Shown piece after piece: positions 59,048 through 64,000 of a stretch of 64,000 bases of DNA. Positions within the stretch are counted from its first letter, which is position 1, and each line of letters starts with the position of its first letter. A program made the translations under genes and the position numbers. The DNA is from Bacteroidota bacterium (lineage in GTDB: Bacteria > Bacteroidota > Bacteroidia > Bacteroidales > P3), in the NCBI GenBank assembly GCA_023415495.1, contig JAEZKK010000010.1, positions 1-64,000 of the forward strand, written 5' to 3'. The notes below the pieces were generated by a model. The model ran no database searches and was not told the DNA's origin. It worked only from the letters and a program-made list of their open reading frames with translations.

Positions 59048-60026
59048 AATTTTATTTATACTTATTCTACTGGCAATTTCTTTTTCAGCCAAGGCACAAG
59101 AGAGATTATTAAGCAAGAAGATAGTATATGAGGTAGAAATCCTTAGTCCTAAGATAGAGAATGCTGGGGCTAAGGATTCTATCGTTTATAATTTCCAGGT
59201 TGATAGAAGATTTTGGTGGGAGAGTATTGACCTTGTCTTGGGAAAGATTAAAAATGATAGCTTAATTAATAGGTTAAAGAAGTCTTATTTCCAATATTAT
59301 AATGATAGTTTAAACTCTAAGCAAATAGAACAAATATTTGAGAATGAGATTAGGGCTATTAAGTTTATGGAAGAATGGTATTATAATCAGGATAATCTAT
59401 TAATTGAGAAAAAGGTATTAGCATTTAACCCTATAATTAAAAGAGATTCTATTATAATTATTGATTTAGGAAATAAGGATACTGAGATGAAAACCACTCA
59501 AGGGTTTAGATTTGAATTAGGTTGGGTATATCCAAAGAAAAGCGATTTGAAATTAGATACTCTCTGTGTTGTAAGGAATATTCAATTCACTATACCAATT
59601 TATAATAAGACTCCTTACCATTGGTGGGATTCTCATTTAGAGCCTGAGTATTCTTTCCCTTATTTTAATTCCTTTATTAATTCAGCTCAAGAAGGGAAGA
59701 TAAAAGTTTATTCTCAGCCAATATCCTCCGAACCTCTTGCACGTTTGGATATTAAGAAAAGAAGGGATTATGAGGTTTCGACAACATTAGTGCTTGAAGA
59801 TAAGAATTCAAATATTATTGAGAAGGATACTATAATCAAAACTCAGTACACAGTGGATAATATTACCTATCTAAGATTTGGAGAGGAGTGGTATTTTGAT
59901 AAGAATACTTTTTCCTTTTCCAAGAATGTGAATTATATTTCTCCAATGATAGAAATTCTTGGTTTGGATAATGAGTTAAGAGGCTTAATGCCTATTTACT
60001 ATATTAGAAGAAAGGCGGGATTATGA
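59034..60026 (+). CDS. GldN/PorN-like exported protein, paralogue 1
   Basis: A 330-residue product from the ATG at 59034; the frame stays open upstream to 59004 inside clpP, but the signal peptide MSRNKILFILILLAISFSAKAQ begins at 59034. The pattern FWWESIDL, then EEWYYNQDNLLIEKKVLAFNPI, and again FGEEWYFDKNTFSFSK near the C-terminus resembles GldN/PorN, a periplasmic T9SS component. The length and order differ from classic GldN, and no gldK-L-M genes are adjacent, so this may be an outlying relative. It overlaps clpP by 14 bp. Confidence 0.5.
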   Translation: MSRNKILFILILLAISFSAKAQERLLSKKIVYEVEILSPKIENAGAKDSIVYNFQVDRRFWWESIDLVLGKIKNDSLINRLKKSYFQYYNDSLNSKQIEQIFENEIRAIKFMEEWYYNQDNLLIEKKVLAFNPIIKRDSIIIIDLGNKDTEMKTTQGFRFELGWVYPKKSDLKLDTLCVVRNIQFTIPIYNKTPYHWWDSHLEPEYSFPYFNSFINSAQEGKIKVYSQPISSEPLARLDIKKRRDYEVSTTLVLEDKNSNIIEKDTIIKTQYTVDNITYLRFGEEWYFDKNTFSFSKNVNYISPMIEILGLDNELRGLMPIYYIRRKAGL

Positions 60027-60949
60027 TAAAGAGAGTCGTATTATTTTTTCTTCTTTGCATTTCTCTTCTTCAACTTTCAGCACAAGACTATTCAATAGAA
60101 CATGAATACAGAAAGGTTGGAGTGTTTAATCCAGAATGGGAAATGTACCAAGTTCTTAATCCAAGAAAATTTGAACATATTACTGGTTATTTCCGAGAAG
60201 AGTTAGCCAATATAATAATTGATGGAGTAAAGAAGAAAAATGTTAAGATATATGATAAGAGAAAAAGAGAAATGAATTTCGATACTCTTATTAATTCTCT
60301 AATAGAATTTGAGAAAAAAGCCTCAGGAAAGATAGTCCCAAAGGATTCAATCTTAGATTATATTATTCCTTATATCTCTGAATATGAATTTGAAGAATTT
60401 GTAAACTATAATTATAAAACTCTTAAGCTTGAGAAAAAAGTAAAGGCATATAGTCCTATAATAATAAGATATAAGGATTTCTTAGCAAAGGATATTGACA
60501 CCGTTAAGTTTAATATGTTCTGGATATTCCCAGAAGAAACTACTACTACCTCAAGCAATGATTTCTTAATTCCAGATACTATTCTCTTTCTTCATTTGCT
60601 TAAATATCCAGTCTTAAATCCATTTACTACAAGTATTTTTGAAAAAGCAAGGTCAAGACATCCTTCTATCCTTCGTTCAAACGGTAGCAAATTTCTTTCT
60701 CCTAAGGAAATTGATGACTTATTTGTTGAGAAATCGAAGGTTGCAGTCTATAATGATGAAACAGGTTTGGAAGAATTTAAGGAAGTAGTTACAGATATTA
60801 TCCCAGAGGATATTAAACATCTTAGAGTGGGAGAGGTTTGGAGTATTGAGCCAAAAAGTTTATTGATTAAGAAAGAAGTGAAATTTATTATACCATTATT
60901 AGAAACCGATAAGGGTTTTAGAGAATTAGGAATTAGAATAAATGAATAG
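60023..60949 (+). CDS. GldN/PorN-like exported protein, paralogue 2
   Basis: A 308-residue protein with a signal peptide (MIKRVVLFFLLCISLLQLSAQ). It parallels paralogue 1: an NPEWEMYQVLNPRKFEHITG start, KLEKKVKAYSPIII matching KKVLAFNPI, and LRVGEVWSIEPKSLLIKKEVKFI matching the final block. The two are diverged and probably arose by an old tandem duplication. It overlaps paralogue 1 by four bases and the SpoU methyltransferase by eight, so all are translationally coupled. The role in secretion or the envelope is inferred only. Confidence 0.5.
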   Translation: MIKRVVLFFLLCISLLQLSAQDYSIEHEYRKVGVFNPEWEMYQVLNPRKFEHITGYFREELANIIIDGVKKKNVKIYDKRKREMNFDTLINSLIEFEKKASGKIVPKDSILDYIIPYISEYEFEEFVNYNYKTLKLEKKVKAYSPIIIRYKDFLAKDIDTVKFNMFWIFPEETTTTSSNDFLIPDTILFLHLLKYPVLNPFTTSIFEKARSRHPSILRSNGSKFLSPKEIDDLFVEKSKVAVYNDETGLEEFKEVVTDIIPEDIKHLRVGEVWSIEPKSLLIKKEVKFIIPLLETDKGFRELGIRINE

Positions 60950-61478
60950 AGAGAAACTATCTTTAGAGGCATTAAATAGAATAAGTCCAAAAGAATTTCA
61001 AGAATTGGACAAACTCCCATTGGTAATAATACTTGATAATGTAAGAAGCATGAATAATGTAGGTTCTGTATTTAGAACCTCTGATGCTTTTAGAATAGAA
61101 AAAATATATCTTTGTGGAATTACACCAACTCCCCCTCATAGAGAAATACAAAAGACAGCTCTTGGAGCAACAGAAACAGTGGCTTGGGAGCAAAGAAACT
61201 CTACTTTAGAACTTGTTAAAGAGTTGCAAGAAAAAGACTATATGGTTTATTCAATAGAGCAGACAAAAGGTAGTGAGATGTTAGATTCCTTTACTCCACA
61301 AAGAGATAAGAAATATGCATTTATATTAGGAAATGAGGTTGAGGGCGTTGACCAAGAGGTAGTAAACTTTTCTAATGGAGTAATTGAAATACCTCAGTTT
61401 GGAACTAAACACTCGCTCAATGTTTCTATTACCTGCGGAATAATTATTTGGGATTTCTATTCCAAAACAAAAACTTAG
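60942..61478 (+). CDS. SpoU/TrmH-family RNA methyltransferase
   Basis: A 178-residue SPOUT methyltransferase without an N-terminal substrate-binding domain. The three knot motifs are LDNVRSMNNVGSVFRTSDA, FILGNEVEGVDQEVV and IEIPQFGTKHSLNVSITCGI. It methylates a ribose 2'-O of tRNA or rRNA; the target is not determined. Together with the GldN-like genes it forms an overlapping set downstream of clpP. Confidence 0.92.
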   Translation: MNREKLSLEALNRISPKEFQELDKLPLVIILDNVRSMNNVGSVFRTSDAFRIEKIYLCGITPTPPHREIQKTALGATETVAWEQRNSTLELVKELQEKDYMVYSIEQTKGSEMLDSFTPQRDKKYAFILGNEVEGVDQEVVNFSNGVIEIPQFGTKHSLNVSITCGIIIWDFYSKTKT

Positions 61479-61484
61479 TGATAT

Positions 61485-63671
61485 ATGTCTAAAATGAGAT
61501 TTATTGCCTTAAACGAGCTCTCAACCCGTAAGCCAGTAGAGGTTAAGCTTCCTTCAAATAAGCTATCGGATTATTATTCTTCAAGAGTATTTGATAGAAA
61601 AACAATGCAGGAATATCTTCCAAAAGAAGCATATAAGGCAGTTGTGGATGCTATCGAGAACTCCATTCCAATTACAAGAGAGAAGGCAGATTTGATTGCC
61701 AATGGGATGAGAAATTGGGCTAAGAGCTTTGGGGCTACTCATTATACTCACTGGTTTCAACCCCTAACCGAAGGAACTGCAGAGAAACATGATGGTTTTA
61801 TAGATTTCAGCGATGAGGGAGATGTTATAGAAAGATTTTCAGGCAAACTCTTAATACAACAAGAGCCTGATGCTTCTTCTTTCCCTAATGGAGGAATTAG
61901 AAATACCTTTGAAGCAAGGGGATATACAGCTTGGGATGTATCTTCTCCAGCTTTTATTGTAGATGAAACCCTTTGTATCCCAACAATATTTGTTTCCTAT
62001 ACGGGCGATGCACTTGACTACAAAACTCCTTTACTTAAGGCTTTAAACTCTGTTGATAAGGCAGCAACAAGGGTTGCCCAATTATTTGATAAGAATATTA
62101 ATAAGGTTAGTGTTAATCTTGGGTGGGAGCAAGAATACTTCCTTGTCGATTCTGCTCTCTATAATGCAAGACCTGATTTATGCTTAACTGGTAGAACATT
62201 AATGGGACATTCCTCTGCCAAGGACCAACAATTAGATGATCATTATTTTGGCTCTATTCCTCCAAGGGTTACTTCCTTTATGAAGGATTTGGAAATAGAA
62301 TGCCATAAATTAGGAATACCTCTAAAGACAAGACATAACGAGGTAGCCCCAAACCAATTTGAGCTTGCACCAATATTTGAAGATGCAAATCTTGCCAATG
62401 ACCATAACCAATTGGTAATGGATCTTATGAAAAGGATAGGAAAACAACATAATTTCTCTGTACTCTTCCATGAAAAACCTTTTAGTGGAATAAACGGTTC
62501 AGGAAAACATAATAACTGGTCTTTACAAACTAATACTGGAATTAACCTATTTGCTCCAGGTAAGAATCCTAAGGCAAATATGTTGTTTATTACCTTTATT
62601 GTAAATGCAATGATGATGGTTTACAAGAACCAAGACCTTCTTAGAGCCTCAATAGTAAGTGCTACCAATCTTCATCGTCTGGGAGCAAATGAGGCTCCTC
62701 CTTCTATTATGTCTGTATTTCTTGGAAAGTATCTTACAAAGATGTTGGATGAATTGGTTGAATATGTCGGAGATAAGAAAATGACTCAAGAAGAGAAAAC
62801 AGCCTTAAAGCTTGGAATAGGAAGGATACCAGAAATATTTATAGATAATACAGATAGGAATAGAACATCTCCTTTTGCATTTACTGGAAATAGATTTGAA
62901 TTTAGAGCGGCAGGCTCTTCATCCAATTGTGCTGCTCCAATGATAGTTATTAATTCTGCTATGGCACATCAATTAAATATTTTCAGAGATGAGGTAGATG
63001 AGCAGGTTAAGAATGGGCTTGGAGTAGAAGAATCTGTTTTTAGAGTTTTAAAGAAAATGATTGAGGAGTCAAAATCAATTTGTTTCGAGGGAGATGGTTA
63101 TTCTGAGAATTGGAAAGAAGAAGCTACTAAAAGAGGATTGACAAATATTAATTCAGTACCTGAGGCGATTTTAAAATACGAAACTGAGTATTCTAAAGAG
63201 GTTTTAATAGGAGAAGGGATATTAAACGAAAGGGAATTAAAGAGCCGTATTGAGGTAGAGATGGAGAAATATGTAAAGAAGATACAAATTGAAAGTAGGG
63301 TATTGGGTGATTTAACCATTAATCATATTGTACCTACTGCATTGATTTATCAGAATCGTCTTTTGAAAAACCTTTTAGGGATGAAACAGATTTTCCCAGA
63401 AGAGGAGTTTGACCAATTATCATTAGCAAGAAAGAATCTTGTAAAGGAAATCTCCGAACATGTCACTTCCATTAAGGCAATGGTTAAGGATATGACCTTA
63501 GAGAGAAAATATGCAAACAGAATTGAAGATATTAGAGAGAAAGCCTTTGAATACGAAAAGAAGGTATTCCCATATCTTGAGGCAATAAGAGAGCATGTAG
63601 ATGCATTGGAAATGGAGATAGATAATGAGATATGGCCTCTACCAAAATACAGAGAGCTACTATTCTTATAA
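61485..63671 (+). CDS. glnN: type III glutamine synthetase
   Basis: A 728-residue GSIII, the large form typical of Bacteroidota. Signature segments are FTGNRFEFRAAGSSSNCAAP, HNEVAPNQFELAPIFEDANL, FHEKPFSGINGSGKHNNWSL and the N-terminal THYTHWFQPLTEGTAEKHDG. It makes glutamine from glutamate and ammonia and is usually the main ammonia-assimilating enzyme in these bacteria. It begins 6 bp after the methyltransferase stop, so it may share that transcript. Confidence 0.95.
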   Translation: MSKMRFIALNELSTRKPVEVKLPSNKLSDYYSSRVFDRKTMQEYLPKEAYKAVVDAIENSIPITREKADLIANGMRNWAKSFGATHYTHWFQPLTEGTAEKHDGFIDFSDEGDVIERFSGKLLIQQEPDASSFPNGGIRNTFEARGYTAWDVSSPAFIVDETLCIPTIFVSYTGDALDYKTPLLKALNSVDKAATRVAQLFDKNINKVSVNLGWEQEYFLVDSALYNARPDLCLTGRTLMGHSSAKDQQLDDHYFGSIPPRVTSFMKDLEIECHKLGIPLKTRHNEVAPNQFELAPIFEDANLANDHNQLVMDLMKRIGKQHNFSVLFHEKPFSGINGSGKHNNWSLQTNTGINLFAPGKNPKANMLFITFIVNAMMMVYKNQDLLRASIVSATNLHRLGANEAPPSIMSVFLGKYLTKMLDELVEYVGDKKMTQEEKTALKLGIGRIPEIFIDNTDRNRTSPFAFTGNRFEFRAAGSSSNCAAPMIVINSAMAHQLNIFRDEVDEQVKNGLGVEESVFRVLKKMIEESKSICFEGDGYSENWKEEATKRGLTNINSVPEAILKYETEYSKEVLIGEGILNERELKSRIEVEMEKYVKKIQIESRVLGDLTINHIVPTALIYQNRLLKNLLGMKQIFPEEEFDQLSLARKNLVKEISEHVTSIKAMVKDMTLERKYANRIEDIREKAFEYEKKVFPYLEAIREHVDALEMEIDNEIWPLPKYRELLFL

Positions 63672-63672
63672 T

Positions 63673-63711
63673 AAAAAAAGCAGTCAGAAAGAATAACTCT
63701 TATGACTGCTT
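63673..63711 (-). terminator. rho-independent terminator for the beta-barrel gene
   Basis: The stem AGCAGTCA/TGACTGCT has a 16-nt loop. On the reverse strand a run of seven T follows it, so it ends the convergent (-) gene whose stop lies about 50 bp away. On the + strand no T-run follows, but the hairpin sits directly after the glutamine synthetase stop and may also serve that gene. Confidence 0.65.
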
Positions 63712-63758
63712 AAGAAAAGATGAAACTATTATTTACTCTAGGTTAGAGCCATTTTTAT

Positions 63759-64000
63759 TTATATTCCCAAAGAGATTCCAACACTATAAGGATATAACAC
63801 CATTTCCTTATTGTCTTTAAATATTGGAGTAAGAGAATATTTTACGTAGAAATTAATGCTTGACCATCCAAGTCCTGCTTGTAAATCAAGCTTCAATGGT
63901 TTGAAATTATCATAGTTCTTACCCCATTCTTCTGTGATTTTTGCATTAGGAATATCATACTTTCTCTCAAAACCTGTTGACGAGTTTCTGTAATTTATTC
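63759..64000 (-). CDS. outer-membrane beta-barrel protein, C-terminal part
   Basis: The reverse strand is open from the window edge to the TAA at 63759-63761 (80 codons), so only the C-terminus is here. It reads as alternating strands ending KPLKLDLQAGLGWSSINFYV, KYSLTPIF and PYSVGISLGI. A final amphipathic strand like this is the usual end of small outer-membrane beta-barrels (PorT/OmpA-like). The rest of the gene lies beyond 64000. Confidence 0.7.
   Translation of the reverse strand, partial: INYRNSSTGFERKYDIPNAKITEEWGKNYDNFKPLKLDLQAGLGWSSINFYVKYSLTPIFKDNKEMVLYPYSVGISLGI

Noticed and set aside
63632..63820. 62-codon + strand frame after glutamine synthetase
   Set aside because: It starts inside the glutamine synthetase gene in another frame, crosses the terminator hairpin and runs antisense to the beta-barrel gene.

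Overview
The window is a strongly A+T-rich stretch of a Bacteroidota chromosome, most likely a member of Bacteroidales or a near relative. Four things point there: many promoters carry the Bacteroidota -7 element TAnnTTTG; secreted proteins end in type IX secretion (T9SS) sorting domains; there is a type III glutamine synthetase; and typical Bacteroidota families occur (GldB, DUF2148, an HU-like DNA-binding protein, a Wza/Wzc pair with a Tyr/Gly-rich tail). I saw no tRNA, rRNA, insertion sequence, phage gene, CRISPR array or restriction system.

Layout. 1-5.5 kb (-): truncated secreted adhesin-like gene, rluD, a T9SS cargo gene, a PASTA protein and a YugP-type peptidase. 5.6-8.2 kb (+): yicC and a TPR protein. 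8.6-14.8 kb (-): a SUI1-family factor overlapping a lipid-kinase gene, an LTA-synthase-like enzyme, GldB and dnaG. 14.9-19.6 kb (+): a membrane protein, rdgB, a DUF2148 protein, serS and ygiD. 20.0-21.8 kb: a small accessory patch with gene remnants. 21.8-40.2 kb (-): radical SAM protein, Wzc/Wza, miaB, sirtuin, DUF2520 protein, gltX, AsmA-like protein, an Arg-rich pseudouridine synthase, DoxX, C69 dipeptidase, pyrH, queA, purS, pssA. 40.4-43.2 kb (+): lipoprotein, frr, aminotransferase, sugar transferase. 43.6-50.3 kb: catalase, then a (-) operon from lepA to a YgbA-like protein that contains a three-gene set normally seen beside [FeFe]-hydrogenase genes. 51.2-53.1 kb (+): two T9SS cargo paralogues. 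53.7-63.7 kb (+): rsgA, dtd, two small membrane proteins, wecB, polyprenyl synthase, HU, clpP, two GldN-like proteins, a SpoU methyltransferase and GSIII. The (-) 3' end of a beta-barrel gene closes the window.

Most genes are housekeeping. The most unusual content lies between them. Nearly every gene-free gap longer than about 250 bp carries an array of roughly 15-bp units spaced at a strict 21, 22 or 23 bp. The units are direct, inverted or palindromic. Core sequences differ between arrays, but period and architecture are shared, and a TTGATTC-type unit recurs in or beside most of them. Two loci (19.67 and 43.31 kb) hold copies of the same element of about 255 bp, each beginning with a promoter-like TATCTTYGC box, so they could be transcribed as a non-coding RNA. 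I know of no established name for this class. Its function is inference only.
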